Shown: positions 23,140 through 36,765, counted from the first letter of the stretch. The stretch: 64,000 nt of DNA from Strongylocentrotus purpuratus (GCF_000002235.5 NW_022145609.1:24689493-24753492), one strand, 5' to 3'. The notes: generated by a model not told the origin, from the letters alone. Made by a program: numbers and translations.

Positions 23140-23790
23140 CTGTGACCTTGGTCTCAAGGTGAACAAGTTATTATCAAAATGAAGTGCAACCTCAACATTG
23201 ACATAGCTAGCGACAGACTAAAACAGGTGGAAGATTTCGTGTAACCGAGGGAACAATAGCAGAAAACGGCTCAAGTTCAAGTGACATTAACAATCGAATC
23301 AGGAAAGCAGGGGCAGCTTTCCAGAGACTAAATAACATCCTGACGTCAAAAGAAGATTTGGTAGCCACACAAAGATGCAACTGTATCAAACACTTATCCT
23401 CTCAATACTGCTTCATGGGCACAATCCTGGACAGTAAGAAAAGAAGATAGCAAAAGGCTTCATGTGTTTGAAATGGCATGTCTCCGTTGCATAACGGGGG
23501 TGACAAGGATAGACACGATCCGAAACACACCCATCAATATTTTGGCCACGTCCTAAGAATGAAACCCACAAGATACCCCAAAATTGCTGTTGAAGGAAAC
23601 ATCAGAGGAAATCGACCAAGAGGCCGTCTACCGAAAAGATGGCTTGACTGCATCTCAGAGGACTGCAAAGCAAGATCCATAACAAACCTGACAGATGCAT
23701 CAAGACTGGCTGCAGACAGAAATACCTGGCATATCATCACCATACGGAAGCCATCACGAGGTCTCCTTCCGGCATGGACGGCATAAGTCA
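23140..23790 (+). mobile_element. LINE ORF2 C-terminal remnant (copy A)
   Basis: Pieces in shifting frames: LKQVEDFV, SSSSDINNRIRKAGAAFQRL, then an open stretch with YFGHVLRMKPTRYPK, GNRPRGRLPKRWLDCISED and NTWHIITIRKPSRGLLPAW. This is the C-terminal end of an endonuclease/reverse-transcriptase LINE of RTE/Jockey style. Interrupted by stops, so dead. It lies in the intron between the EGF and YWTD exon 4 and is followed by a TTATT/GTA-rich microsatellite. Confidence 0.8.
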
Positions 23791-24103
23791 AGTACGTCAA
23801 TCTATATATTATAATTGTTATTATTATCATTTTTATTATTATCATTATTTAGGAGTAGTAGTAATGGTATTAGTAGTACATGTAGTAGAAGTAGTAGTAG
23901 TAGTATTAGTAATAGTAGCATGATTAATATCCTATTATTAATCATTATTGTTCCTGTTTAAAATTCTTGAATGACAAACAAAGACAACATAGTTTAACTT
24001 TAGTTTCTGAATATAATTAGAAATAAATAATCAAAATAATCTAACTTGTACTCAAAATAACTCTGATCGAATTTTCCCTCTTAGATCTTTTTTTTCTCCC
24101 TAC

Positions 24104-24364
24104 CGGCATAAATCTTGACACAGGTAGGCACTCCTGCTGAAAATCCATTAATATTCCTGATTTCTTCAACTCCTCCAATGGCTGCCTCATAGAGACCTCT
24201 AGATGCGAAGTCTGTGAAGTAGATGGAGGTGAAATAGAGAGAGATGCCAAAGACCACTAAATGACCACTCTCAGCGTTAACGTGATCTCTTCGATCAGAT
24301 AGATCATCAAGATCAATCGACTCGATCACATCATAGTAGCTCTCCGTCCAGTACAGGCGCTGTT
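24104..24364 (-). CDS. YWTD propeller exon 4, blades 5-6 (copy A)
   Basis: 261 bp, phase 1-1; acceptor TTCTGCAG, donor GTAGGGAG. It encodes QRLYWTESYYDVIES, SLYFTSIYFTDFAS and VEEIRNINGF, completing six blades. Copy A has an extra cysteine (GVPTCVKI) that is His in copy B. Confidence 0.85.
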
Positions 24365-24379
24365 CTGCAGAAGACGAGT

Positions 24380-24830
24380 TGAAAAAAATAGTCTGGTACT
24401 TAATAAATAATTAGGAGCGACCTGATAACTGATGATAATAAAAACTGTCCCTCCCCTCTCCCTATTTTGTAAAGTACCCCAAAAGTGCCCCTTTTTATTT
24501 CAGAGAAGTGCTCCTTTTTCTTCATATAAGTGCGCCTTCTCATAAGTGCCCTTTTTTGTACCTCTGATGAGTTCGCTCACAAATGCCCATTTCCCCTTCC
24601 TTTGGGGGCAAGATTTCTAACAAACATCCGAAAAGTATATAGTTAACCTTAATTCTATGTTATTTTGAACGACCAGAGTAGAAACTATTTCTATATCCAG
24701 GTGATATCAATTCACATTGTCTTCGTGTATACAGTATTTACATTTTACTTAAAATAAGTAATCATCATCATTGACGATCATGTATTTACAATTTTGAACA
24801 TGAAGTGATACCATCGAAGATTTTTCTTGT
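24380..24830. other. Intron with degenerate AAGTGCCCCTTTTT repeat
   Basis: About five imperfect copies of AAGTGCCCC-TTTTT between 24475 and 24605; the counterpart in B is at 46790-46910. Otherwise empty. Confidence 0.6.
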
Positions 24831-24834
24831 ATAC

Positions 24835-24965
24835 CTTGATAATCAAGGGCCAGGCCCCTAGGTTCTCTCAAACGTGCTGTAACCAACTGTCTTCTGTCCG
24901 ATCCGTCTTTATTTGACATCTCAATCTTTCCAGGTGACATACCTTCGTCAGTCCAGTACAATTTC
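24835..24965 (-). CDS. YWTD propeller exon 3, blade 4 (copy A)
   Basis: 131 bp, phase 2 in, 1 out; donor GTATAC. It encodes GKLYWTDEGMSPGKIE, DGSDRRQLVTARL and EPRGLALDYQ. It has the same layout as copy B but five residues differ, an excess of replacement changes for so short an exon. Confidence 0.83.
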
Positions 24966-25289
24966 CTTTTACCATAAGAAACAAAGAAGAAAAAAAAATG
25001 ATTTGCCCCTATCTGAAAAATGTGTATGTGAACTATGTGTATAAACATGTCATTGTATAAATGTAAGAAATGATTGATATCAGAGATAAGCGACTTTGGA
25101 GTGGAATCCACTCCAAAAGCAGTGGTTGAATAACGTTGAGAGTGGATGGTATACACCCACACATATAACCATTAACCCACGCACAGAAATACGTTCACAC
25201 GGGTATTCCAGTTGACCGTTTAGTCTCATATTGGTCAAGTTGATTGCGCACTAATTTGTATTGGCCTTTGAATGTTTGCTTTCAATGTT

Positions 25290-25640
25290 CATATATAGAT
25301 ATAGGGTGTTGCGATGTGTTTGTGGGCGTGTGTGTATATGTGTATGTGCGTTAGTGTGTTTTTTTCCGGGTGGGTGTGTGTGCGTATGTGTGTATTTATA
25401 TTTACATTTGTCCAATGGGGGAGGTATCGGATGTCGTGTTTCAGATGCAATGATATCGGGGGCGAAAGATAAAGAGAAAGAGAGAGAGGGGGGAAACTAG
25501 GTGGTAGATAACGAACTATGTTAAGAGAAGGATAGAGAGGGAGAAATGGGGTGGATAGCTTACTAGGGTCTGTGTGTGTGTGTGTGCGCGCGCGCGCGCG
25601 TACGTGTATGTGTGTGTGATAGAGAGACAGAGAGTATAGA
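25290..25640. repeat. (TG)n/(CG)n/(GA)n simple repeats, copy A
   Basis: TGTGTG followed by CGCGCGCGCGCG at about 25570-25600, with GA-rich DNA around it. Alternating purine-pyrimidine DNA of this kind can adopt Z form. The rest of the intron up to 26426 is AT-rich with no feature. Confidence 0.85.
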
Positions 25641-25723
25641 CAGACACACAGGCAGAGATCTAGAAGAAAGAAATAGCTGTCTATGAGAGAAAGAGAGATG
25701 GCACGTTTTTCATTTACACTCAC

Positions 25724-25886
25724 CCTCTTTTTTGAGACAATGTGATTCCCCATGGATATAAAAGGCCCGTACTAATAATGGTTCGTCGGTTAGACCCGAG
25801 TAGGCTAGAACTCACTATCTGTCCTAACAGAGTATCAGTCCAAAACATCCTGTTCGTCATTAAATCTAGGACGATTCCTTGCGGGT
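25724..25886 (-). CDS. YWTD propeller exon 2, blade 3 (copy A)
   Basis: 163 bp, phase 1 in, 2 out; acceptor CCATTCAG, donor GTGAGTG. It encodes PQGIVLD and RMFWTDTLLGQIVSS. The intron just downstream in the transcript contains (TG)n(CG)n and GA-rich simple repeats. Confidence 0.85.
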
Positions 25887-26426
25887 CTGAATGGATAAAT
25901 TAGAATGTAAAAAAAGAAGAAAAAAAGTACATTTACAGAGATGAAAACAAAAATAATGTGCTGGACTGTATTTGACCAAAACGATATCATTAAAGGGGCC
26001 AGAAAAACAAACCTGATTGATCTTGGTTTGCAGCACAATGATGCACAAACCCCAGGGTGGATAGCACGATGACTGACGATACGCAAACGTCACTGTCCAG
26101 ATTTAATTTGCACCATATTAAGTATGAATATTAGGATGCCATTACTCTGATTAATAGAACAAATCTAATGATTTTTTAAATGGCATATATATCATTGGAG
26201 AAAAAGCCTAAAGACATAAACAAATATAACAAATTAATTTTAAACAAAACAAAAATAGAGCTAGAATGGATAAACCTTATTTAATACATGATTAGATAAA
26301 CAATAAATGATGAAATATTTAACACATCAACGAACAAATTTAATAAATAAATATATGGATATATACATAAATAGTCAAGTGAATACATGAACGAATGAAT
26401 ATATATTATATCTAAGCCACACTCAC

Positions 26427-26666
26427 GTCCAATGCCTTCAATCAAGATTTCCTGGTTCGAACCATCAAGTGAAGCTCGATTGATTGTCCTCGCCTTCTCA
26501 TCACTCCAGTAAATCTTGTCGGTCCGGTAATCGTAGTCAATACCTGTAGGATCTTTAACCCCGCTCAGTGGGATTTCGCGGATGTCCTCGCCGTGGAAGT
26601 CGAAGCCACTGTTCTCGCCCACAAAGATCTTGCTATTGATCAAGTCCGTTATAAAGATTTTGTCAG
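26427..26666 (-). CDS. YWTD propeller exon 1, blades 1-2 (copy A)
   Basis: 240 bp, phase 1-1; acceptor CTACTCAG, donor GTGAGTGTGG. It encodes DKIFITDLINSKI and DYRTDKIYWSDEK. Its first split codon pairs with the 1-nt overhang of the copy B Sushi exon, so the duplicated modules can be read as one protein. Confidence 0.86.
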
Positions 26667-27628
26667 CTGAGTAGAGAATATGAGTGATAACAACAACAAC
26701 AAGAACAGTTATAATAATGATAAAAACAATAATTATAATGATGATGATGATTAAACTAATAATAATGATAATATTCAGAAGAATGATAATTTTAATATTA
26801 ATAATACTGGTATGATCATGTGGATGATAATGTGAATAGTAATAACAACAACATTAAAAATGACAATGATCATCAACCTAAAGATTATGATGGTGCATGT
26901 AATGATGATGCTACACTTTTACAAAGCGCACTAATATGACTTTAATGGCAATTTTTATTCATTCGTACGAGCTTTCCAACATTAACAAAATACTGATATA
27001 TAAAGGGAGAGATACATATCATGAGAAGTTAGTATCAAGATGGTAGACAAAAATTACTGATCCAGAGGCCATAAGGGGAATACAGAACAACAAAGTGCAA
27101 ACATAAAGATACGTGAGAGAGAGAGAGAGAGAGAGGGCGATCAAGAGAGAGAAGGAAAGAGAGAGGGAGCTCTCCAGGAGCAGTGAGCTTTTAATTTTGT
27201 CAGCTCTTTACATTTTGTTTTAGCTTACCTTTCACTACTTACTACTTTATTTTTTTCTGTATTGTTAACCTTTATTCAGTGATGATATAGTTATTTGATA
27301 TGTTAACCTATGTAACTCATTAATGTATTCTTTACTGCCATTTAATTATGTATACTTGATTTAAATTGTATGTTGAACTTGTACACAAGACAGGTGTCGA
27401 CAGTCTTCGGACTGTTTGTTCTGGGTTGTTGATGTGATTTGATTTGATTTCAATAAATCCTATACAAATGTGAGATATATATAGATACAGAGTCTTATAA
27501 GTCTATCATTCTTACTTCTTAATCCTTACAGTCAATTCTCTTATGATTATTAGCAACTCTGACCATTAACACGTTTCCTTCAAATGAAGAATAAAAATTA
27601 AAATATTATAATAAAATAAGTAGAAAAT
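26667..27628. other. Upstream intron of copy A
   Basis: Contains AAT/GAT microsatellites (26690-26800), a (GA)n tract (27118-27170) and a 3'-UTR-like retroelement tail (27180-27470, ending TTTCAATAAATCC). No exon seen. The counterpart in B is at 49007-49901. Confidence 0.55.
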
Positions 27629-27754
27629 AAGGGGAGCCTTCCAAGGTTGCGACTGTGCCACGACGCGTCGGGGCGCAGAGCATGATATGAGAACAAAGGA
27701 GGCGCCTTTTTGCGTCGGATACGAGAGGACTCCAGTTGGTTTCCAGCTCATTAA

Positions 27755-30370
27755 AATCTGACTATTGTTTGGAGTCTCATTGTTACGAAATTACGCCGCC
27801 GGGGCGCGCCCCGGTGAAGCACTTGACATTTGTGAATGGTAGCTTAAACTTTGAATAGCTTTCGCGCCCTTTCGCGCCCGGTCCGGCGCATTAGTTATTC
27901 GTGTAGTGCCCGCTTGTGTGTTGCTCTCGTTATGCGAGTTTCGACTCTGAAAAGCATTCCTTTGGCTACTGATTTGTTTTAATATTATTTTACGTACATG
28001 ACATTGGTTACAATGTTTGTTCTGATTGTTTATTTTCCTCTCAACATCGGAGTTCTCTAGGCGTTTACGTTGGCATGATTGTTTATTATTTCATCTCCTC
28101 CTGTTCTGTTCATGATTGTGGTCAATATATCAATTTTAATACAAATTGATTTGTTCACGAAAAAACAACTTTATTTTATACTTACCCCACTCTCTCTGAC
28201 ATTGTTTTACTCGTGCATGTTTTGACACTTTATTTGTTTCATATTACATTAAAATGTGTATATTTCCTTTTAGCGATGTTATCGCATGTTTCGGTTTTCT
28301 TGTTTTGTTTACTTTAATTTTCGTTGCATCTTGTAAACAGTTCTGTCGTTTGATCATTATAAATCATATTATTATATCATCAGTCTGTTAATTTAATACA
28401 TAGATCCTTTGAATCTTCTTAAAATTAGAGAACGTATTTTTAAATCCGTGATGTTGAACATGATACTTATGTCGTAGTTTCTCCTTGAATTGGATTTAAA
28501 ACGCGTTTTATCTGTATTGCAATTTTTTATGCAAATGATGTCCGTATTGTCGGGAACATCATCAATATGTTTCGTTAGAAGGAAGACGCTCATTTTCAGA
28601 ATGTTCTTTCTTTGCAAAACACTAATGTTACGAACAAAATTAAATACACTGTACCCGTATCATCGGGGATATCGCAAAACTCCCAGGGAGATTATCAATT
28701 GCAAATCAACATAGTAAATTATGCCTAAATCGTAAGAATAGAGCATGCATTAAAAAAGAAGAGAGTTACCAGGAAATGATGTTTGAAATTTCACCTCAAA
28801 CATATCTCAAGAAGAAATTAGTTTATCATTCTGTTCCAAAGAATTTTATCGGATATTTCTTTGCGAAGAAGGGGGGATTATAGCCGCGGCCAGTTTTAGA
28901 TCTAGGTCATTGTTGAGAAGAACTAAAATACGTATATATTGTGCTGAATTGGGGCCACGTGGTATCGAAAGAGCGTAGTGCGTTTAGAACAAATACAAGC
29001 CATGGCAATTTGTTGAATTGCTTCTCGTAACTGAACTGTCTCACTGTGTAAATAAGGATCCATCATGCACGTGTTGGTATCAAGTAGTAAATGGAATTAA
29101 TGATTGCGTTGTTTTCGGCCATTTTTTTTGGGGGGGGGGGGGCTAGCCCTTATTCTTCTTCTACTGGGCCATCAAGAAACACAAATAGTGTTGAAATTTT
29201 CCGCAATCCCTTTAGCGCCGAGGGTAGAAAAGCCTATAGAAAAGTCAGCTAGACAATAGCAATTTAATGTTGGTCGAACAATCAGGGAGAAATACTGTGC
29301 AAACAGATATTAGCCCACGTCTTCAATATAACCAGGGAATCCCCATATAACTAAGCACATGCTCACAATATGAATATCAAATCTGGCTATTGTTTGGAGA
29401 CTCATTGTTACTGTCTGGTAAAGGGGTACTTTTCACGCACCAAAGTCCGACTCGTCTAGTACACACAAATCCGTCCCGTATTGACTTTACACACCGGACT
29501 TAGAGGACTGTTTTCAAAAGGAGGGCAAATGCATATACGTACCCTACATAACACTCATTGGGGGTGGGGGGGGGGCGGTGCACTTAACGGCGAAGCGCAT
29601 TTTGTGAATTGTGAATTTGAAAAGCTTTCGCGCCCGTTCCTACGCATTAGTTATTCATGTAATACCCGCGTGTGTGTCCGCTCTCGTCTTGAAAGATTTG
29701 ACTCTAAAATGTTCACTTTGGCTACTGATATGTTTTATAATTATTTTACGTACAAGACATTGATTTAGATTGTTGTTCTGATTGTTTATTTCCCTCCCAA
29801 CATCGAAGTTGTGTAAGCGTTAACATTGGCATGATTGTTCATTTCTGTTCATTAATGTGTTCAATACTTGTATTATATTAATTTGTTCACGAACAAAACA
29901 AAAACGATATGTATAATTGTATTCCTTCTGTATGTTTTGACACATTATTTGTTTCATATTACATTTAGTTTGTTCTGTCATCCGATCAAAATAGGTCATA
30001 TATCTATATCATCAATCTGTTCTTTCTCATGCAAGATCGATTTAAAGAATAGAAACGTAGGTTCTCTAAATCTTCGCAAAATCAGCTATTGTATTTCAAA
30101 ACCCTTGATTTAAAATGATACTTATAATCAAATAGATTGAAAGATTCTGTTTGAAATAAGATTATAGGGCGTTTATAAATATGTCATACGAAACAAACAA
30201 ACATCTGCAAATTAAAGATATTACAAAAATGACAGTCGTATTGTCGGGAGCCTGCATAATCAAAAAGTTTCGGTAGATGGAACAATTCGAAATCGCCTAT
30301 CTGTTCCAAACCTGAAATTCGATCGAATATTTCTTCGTGAAGAAACGGTATTGGTGGTGGCATTTGTCGT
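27755..30370. repeat. Unknown sequence duplicated in direct orientation
   Basis: Positions 27755-28880 and 29379-30370 are diverged direct copies. Shared landmarks are TATTGTTTGGAG, GCTTTCGCGCCC, GCATTAGTTATTC, TTTGGCTACTGAT, ATTATTTTACGTACA, GGCATGATTGTT, TGTTTTGACAC and ATTTCTTTGCGAAGAA/ATTTCTTCGTGAAGAA. There is no convincing ORF and no terminal signature. Nothing like it appears beside copy B. Confidence 0.7.
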
Positions 30371-30629
30371 AACAATTTGTTTTCGTCAATAGTTAGTGAC
30401 GTTTTGACGTTTCATATTTGTTAGCTAGCGCTAGTAAAGTCTTTTGTTTTAACGTGCACTGTATAATTATAGTTCTGAACATGTCATGTTCACATTGGGT
30501 GTTATATAGCATACGGATATTATAGTACATGTAACTTTTACAAGCACTTTGTTATTGCAACGCAATGACAAAAGACAGCTCTTTCAGCAGCTAATAGTTG
30601 TTGCGCCCATTGTTCCGCTCATAGGCGGC

Positions 30630-31208
30630 TATTCCTTTTTATAGGCATGTTTTTGCCCATATATGCTATGTAATACATGATGTAATAATATATAAAAATA
30701 TGTAATACAAACAAACGGACCCTCCTTCCGTTATTAATATTGATCAAGAGATGATCATGGTATCAAATTGTTCAGAAAAATATGAGGAATATCCTGTCAA
30801 AAAATTGAGGGGTAATTATTTTTCGTTCGGCCGTGACGAACGAAAACGCGCAAAAATGCGTGTTTTGCGCGATTTTTAATGAAATGCTTATAATGGCCTG
30901 AAACGTATGCAAAAAAAAAAATTTAGGAAGATTTTGAGCAATTTAAAATTTTACGCGCCGGTAACGTTGACCTGAAATTGACCGGACGGATATTGCTCTT
31001 AATCCTGATAATTATAAATGAGAAATTCCACTCCGTTATGAAGATATGATCAAAATGGCGCCTGGATGACGTCACGATAATTTTGACTCTCCAAAAAGTC
31101 ACGCAGTTCTAAGTTTGACTAAAATCTATCATCATGGCAAGTTTAATGATAATGGCTTTATTCAGTCTTGAGATATCCTGCGAACAAATTTGAGGAATAA
31201 TAATAATA
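30630..31208 (+). mobile_element. AACTAG-family 3' part
   Basis: Begins abruptly in the TTTTTATAGGCATG block and contains CG blocks, GATGACGTCAC and the terminal GCGAACAAATTTGAGGAATAA. A 5'-truncated unit heading the next array. Confidence 0.68.
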
Positions 31209-32572
31209 AACTAGAATTTAATTCGTCACGAAGACGAATAAGGTGGTCTGTCTAAGTCTTATGATAGATTTGAGAATGGGAGAAGTTATATAGACATGTA
31301 AACAATGATGATCATGATGAACATGGTGATGATCATGATAGTAAAGGTGATGATGATGATGATGATGATAATGATAATGTTATATGACGATAAAAACGAT
31401 AATGTTAATGATGATGATGAGCATAAGCATGATCCTGACAACTGATTTAAAAAATGAGGAAATATTTAGATAGCAAATAGTCTCAGCTACAACATACTAA
31501 AATTTGGGAGAAAACTGTTTAATAACAACCGGGATACTGGTCAAAACACCTTGTCATGCAGATTCATGTTTTGAAAAAAGTGACCTCCCATAGACATAAC
31601 ACGCAAATATAACAAATTATGCATTGTCGTCTTTAATCGAATATTTAAGTATGATGACGTCATTTAAATAAAAAATAAATGGAATATTTGTGATAGAGAA
31701 TTATTTCAGCTACAACATATCAAAATCTGGAAGAAAATCGATCACCGATAAGTGAGATAATCTCAATTAAACAAAGACAAAAATGACGTCATCAACAAAA
31801 TACATTTTTTGGAGTTTAGATGCCAATATTAAGACTTTGTTTCACTTTGTACGAGTCAGGGTGGTATGAAATCATATCTCCAACTCATGCTTTTTCCAAC
31901 CATGATATAAAAATTGGGGGTCAATGGACTATCTGAAGAGCTATTTCGATTTTTAAAATGGCATGTTTTTGATCAAATTTGCATTATATTTCCCTTAGCA
32001 GCACGCGCGGATTGTGAACTTTGCCGCGCGCTCACGGCCTTATGAAAGGTCAAGAGTGACTGAAATTAATGTAAATTGTCATTTACGGTAAGAGGAATCT
32101 AAATCATGTAAACAAGTTGAATTTGACCTTTTCCGCGCGTTGTGAGCGCGCGCACCGCGCGCGGGGACAAGTACGGACGGAAAATTTTGAAATGCTTAAA
32201 ATGACCTGATTCGTACTCTCGTTTAATAGTTAAGTGATTTTGAGCATTTTAAAATTTTGACGCGCGCGTACGTGCGCGTCATGACCTTTATGTGACCTTT
32301 GATGACATGACTTGTTGACCCTTGACCTGAAGTATATGTGATATAAATATGAATGAGCTTTGCTTATGCATCATGAAGATATGATGGATAACGTGATTTC
32401 ACAAAATGGCGCCTGGATGACGTCACGATGACCTGATGACCTTGAAAAGGTTACTGTCACGTCTCATGACAATGACCTATGACTGTGTCAAAATTGAAAG
32501 AAATTAACACAACCGATCTTGAGTTAACCGATGAACAAAAAACAGGGAGAAATAAAAATAAATAATAATAAT
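31209..32572 (+). mobile_element. AACTAG-family short unit (CTGTC type)
   Basis: Head AATTCGTCACGAAGACGAAT, then AGGTGGTCTGTC. GAT microsatellite, internal blocks, CG-rich segment (32130-32290) and AAAATGGCGCC-TGACGTCA near 32403. Lacks the tRNA-like module. Related to 35107 and 36462. Confidence 0.75.
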
Positions 32573-34180
32573 AACTAGAAATTTAATTCGTCATGGGGAC
32601 GAATTAGGTGGTCTGTCTTCAAGTCTTATGATAGACTATAATATTTACTATAATGAGAAAGGGAAAAGTTATATAGACATGTAAACAATGATGATCATCA
32701 TGATGATCATGATGATGATGATCTTGGTAGTAATGGTGATGACGATGACGATGATCATGATGATCATGATGACTTTGATGATTATCATCAACAGACTACG
32801 ATGACAGACTGAAAAAATGAGAGAACATTTGGATAGTATATAGTCTCAGCTACAACATACTCAAAAATCAACAAAAATCAAGCCGAAATAACGGCGATAT
32901 TGCTCGCAAAAGACAAGAATGTAGAACCCAGATTTGAGAAAAAGTCATCTTCCATAAGGATTACACGCAAAAAGTAATGGATGTAGTGATAATAGGGTAA
33001 TAATAAAGTAAATATGGTTGTTTATTACATTATTTGCGAGTGTACGTGTGTTAATATTCAAAGGAGATGGTAGAGAGAAAGGTCAAAAAGAAAAAAAAGT
33101 GAAGAAAACAAATTGTTGGAGACGCCCGGACTCGAACCACGGACCTCCAGGTCGGAAGTCAAGTGCGTTACCGATATACCAAAACATTTCCCTTAGAGAT
33201 TACACGTAAACGGAAAATGGAATTATCAAATCCCACTTTGTAAGTGAAATATGAGCATAATCCCGGCATCTGATCGAAAAATAAAGGGCACACATGTGAT
33301 AGCTTATTTTCTCAGCTACATTATACTCAAAGCTCAGCGTAAACAAAGATAAAACGACGGAGATATGGGTCTGATTGTGATGTCACAATAGAGTTCGTGT
33401 ATGGTGCGCATTTTGTTATACGCGTAATATACATTGTCATTGTCACCAGCAGCTGGTGCACGATGTTATTTACAACTGGCTCTATTATTTCTCACGAGTT
33501 TGACACGCAAAAAATTGTGGGGTCAATTTGCATCCTAAAGAGCTATAATGTATTTTGTATAGGCATGTTTTTGACCATAATACAAGAGCTCGCACGCACA
33601 GACATTTACCTTAAACGGACGCTCATTTCCTTATTAATGGTCATAAAGAGATAAACATGGTATCGAATTGATCGGAAAAAATGGGAAATACTATGATAGA
33701 CAAAAAAATGACGATAGAAGGTTGCGTTTGACCATTACGAACAAAAACGTGCGCGCAAATTTATGCGCGCGGAAAGGTGTGCGCACGCAAAATTCTCGAA
33801 ATGCTTGAAATAGCCTAAAACGTACTCTAATTTGATCAAAAAGTGATTATGAGCATTTTTTATTTTTGCGCGCAACGACGCGCGGACGGACGCGTACGCG
33901 CGCGTTTATTGACCTTAAGTTGACCGGACGGATATTGACCATAATCGTTATAAATATGAATGAGAAATGATTTACGGTTATGAAGATATGATCATGAGTT
34001 GATTCTCAGAGCACTTCACAAAATGGCGCCTGGATGACGTCACGATATTTTGATGAATTTGAAAATGTTCCTGTCACGTCTTAAGATGATGACCTATGAC
34101 TGTGTCAAATTTGAAAGAAATTGGACGGTTCAATTTTGAGTAATCGTGCACACAAAAAAGTGGTCACAAATTTATTTTAA
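32573..34180 (+). mobile_element. AACTAG-family long unit (CTGTC type)
   Basis: Head AATTCGTC-GGG-GACGAATT, then AGGTGGTCTGTC. tRNA-like module 33118-33192; AAAATGGCGCC near 34020. It contains a stretch (33365-33510) not seen in sister units. Confidence 0.68.
33118..33192 (-). other. tRNA-like module 3
   Basis: 75 nt; A box TGGTATATCGG, B box GGTTCGAGTCC, acceptor 3' strand CGTCTCC. Confidence 0.62.
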
Positions 34181-35106
34181 TTGAATTGTGTTTTTGTACA
34201 AATTCAATTAAAATATGAAAAATAAATGCATATTTTTGATAGAAAATTATCTCAGCTACAACATATCGAAATCTGGGAGAAAATCGATCACTGATAAGCG
34301 AGATAATCTCAATTAAACAAAGACAAAAATGACGTCATCAACAAAATACATTTTCTTTAGTTTAGATGCAATTATGAAGATTTTGTTTCACTTTGTACGA
34401 GTCAGGGTGGTATGAAATCATATTTCCAACTCATGCTCTTTCCAACCATGATATAAAAATTGGGGGTCGACGGACTATCTGAAGAGCTATTTCGATTTAT
34501 AAAGTAGCATGTTTTTGATCAAATTTACATTATATTGCCCATAGCAGCACGCGCGGAATTTGAACTTTGACGCGCGCTCACGGCCTTATGAAAGGTCAAG
34601 AGTGACTGAAATTAATGTAAATTGTCATTTACGGTAAGAGGAATCTAAATCATGTAAACAAATTGAATTTGACCTTTTCCGCGCGTTGTGAGCGCGCGCA
34701 CCGCGCGCGGGGACAAGTACTGACGAATTTTTTTGAAATGCTTCAAATGACCTGATTCGTACTCTCCTTTAGTAGTTAAGTGATTTTGAGCAATTTTAAA
34801 TTTTGACGCGCACATACGCGCGCGTCATGACCTTTATGTGACCTTTGATGACATGACCTGTTGACCCATGACCTGAAGTATATGTGATATGAATATGAAT
34901 GAACTTTGAGTACGCATCATGAAGATATGATGGATAACGGGATTTAACAAAATGGCGCCTGGATGACGTCACGATGACCTAATGACCTTGAAAAGGTTAC
35001 TGTCACGTCTCATGACAATGACCTATGACTGTGTCAAAATTGAAAGAAATTAACACAACCGATCTTGAGTTATTCGATGAACAAAAAACGGGGAGAAATA
35101 AAAATA
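34181..35106 (+). mobile_element. AACTAG-family body without head
   Basis: Joined to the preceding unit at an ATTCAATTAAAATATG stretch; starts in mid-body and runs to the next AACTAG. Confidence 0.62.
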
Positions 35107-36461
35107 AACTAGAATTTAATTCGTCATGAAGACGAATAAGGTGGTCTGTCTATGTCTTATGACAGATTTGAGAATGAGAGAAGTTATATAGACATGTAAA
35201 CAATGATGATCATGATGAACATGATGATAATCATGATAGTAAAGGTGATGATGATAATGATAATGTTATATGATGATAAAAACGATAATGTTAATGATGA
35301 TGATGACCATAAGCATGATCCTGACATTTGATTGAAAAAAATGAGGAAATATTTAAATAGCAAATAGTCTCAGCTACAACATACTAAAATTTGGGAGAAA
35401 ACTGTTGAATAACAACCGAGATACTGGTCAAAACACCTTGTCATGCAGATTCATGTTTTGAAAAAAGTGACCTCCCATAGACATAACACGCAAATATGAC
35501 AAATTATGCATTGTCGCCTTTAATCGAATATTTCACTAAGATGATGTCATCAAAATGAAAAAAAATATGATATTTCTGATAGAAAATTATCTCAGCTACA
35601 ACATATCAAAATCTGGGAGAAGATCGATGACCGATAAGTGAGATAATCTCAATTAAACAAAGACAAAAATGACGTCATCAACAAAATACATTTTGTTGAG
35701 TTTAGATGTCAATATGTTGACTTTGTTACACTTTGTACGAGTCAGGGTGGTATGAAATCATATCTCCAACTCATGCTTTTTCCAACCATGATATAAAATT
35801 GGGGGTCGATGGACTATCTGAAGAGCTATTTCGATTTATAAAGTAGCATGTTTTTGATCAAATTTACATTATATTGCCCATAGCAGCACGCGCGGAATTT
35901 GAACTTTGACGCGCGCTCACGGCCTTATGAAAGGTCAAGAGTGACTGAAATTAATGTAAATTGTCATTTACGGTAAGAGGAATCTAAATCATGTAAACAA
36001 ATTGAATTTGACTCTTTCCGCGCGTTATGAGCGCGCGCAACGCGCGCGGTGACACGTACGGACGGAAAATTTTGAAATGCTTAAAATGACCTGATTCGTA
36101 CTCTCGTTTAATAGTTAAGTGATTTTGAGCATTTTAAAATTTTGACGCGCGCGTACGTGCGCGTCATGACCTTTATGTGACCTTTGATGACAAGACTTGT
36201 TAACCCTTGACCTGAAGTATATGTGATATGAGTATGAATGACCTTTGCTTATGCATCATGAAGATATGATGGATAACGTGATTTCACAAAATGGCGCCTG
36301 GATGACGTCACGATGACCTGATGACCTTGAAAAGGTTACTGTCACGTCTCATGACAATGACCTATGACTGTGTCAAAATTGAAAGAAATTAACACAACCG
36401 ATCTTGAGTTAACCGATGAACAAAAAACGGGGAGAAATAAAAATAAATAATAATAATAATA
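35107..36461 (+). mobile_element. AACTAG-family short unit
   Basis: A close sister of 31209-32572, about 1.36 kb, same block order. GAT repeat near 35200-35310; CG block 36020-36170; AAAATGGCGCC near 36288. Confidence 0.76.
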
Positions 36462-36734
36462 AACTAGAATTTAATTCGTCACGAAGACGAATAAGGTGGT
36501 CTGTCTAAGTCTTATGATAGATTTGAGAATGGGAGAATTTATATAGACATGTAAACAATGATGATCATGATGAACATGGTGATGATTTGATAGTAAAGAT
36601 GATGATGATGATGATGATAATGATAATTTTATATGATGATAAAAACGATAATGTTAATGATGATGATAATGATCATGATCATGATGATGTTGATGATAAT
36701 CATCTTCAGACCATGATGATGATGATGGTGACAT

Positions 36735-36765
<31 letters not shown>

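Larger units (their letters stand above)
20935..27628. repeat. Segmental duplication, copy A
   Basis: Matches 38328-38842 plus 43336-49901 in the same orientation, about 97-98 percent identical by eye. It carries six exons and a LINE remnant. The left border meets an AACTAG unit; the right border is at the shared AAGTAGAAAATA, after which the copies diverge. Confidence 0.92.

Noticed and set aside
25261-25753. Open frames over the TG/CG/GA tracts (also 47573-48103)
   Set aside because: Simple-sequence translations next to a genuine YWTD exon; no splice or homology support.
27755-30370. Direct copies 1.6 kb apart as a pair of long terminal repeats
   Set aside because: They are much diverged, lack TG...CA ends and target duplications, and have no polyprotein or primer site between them.
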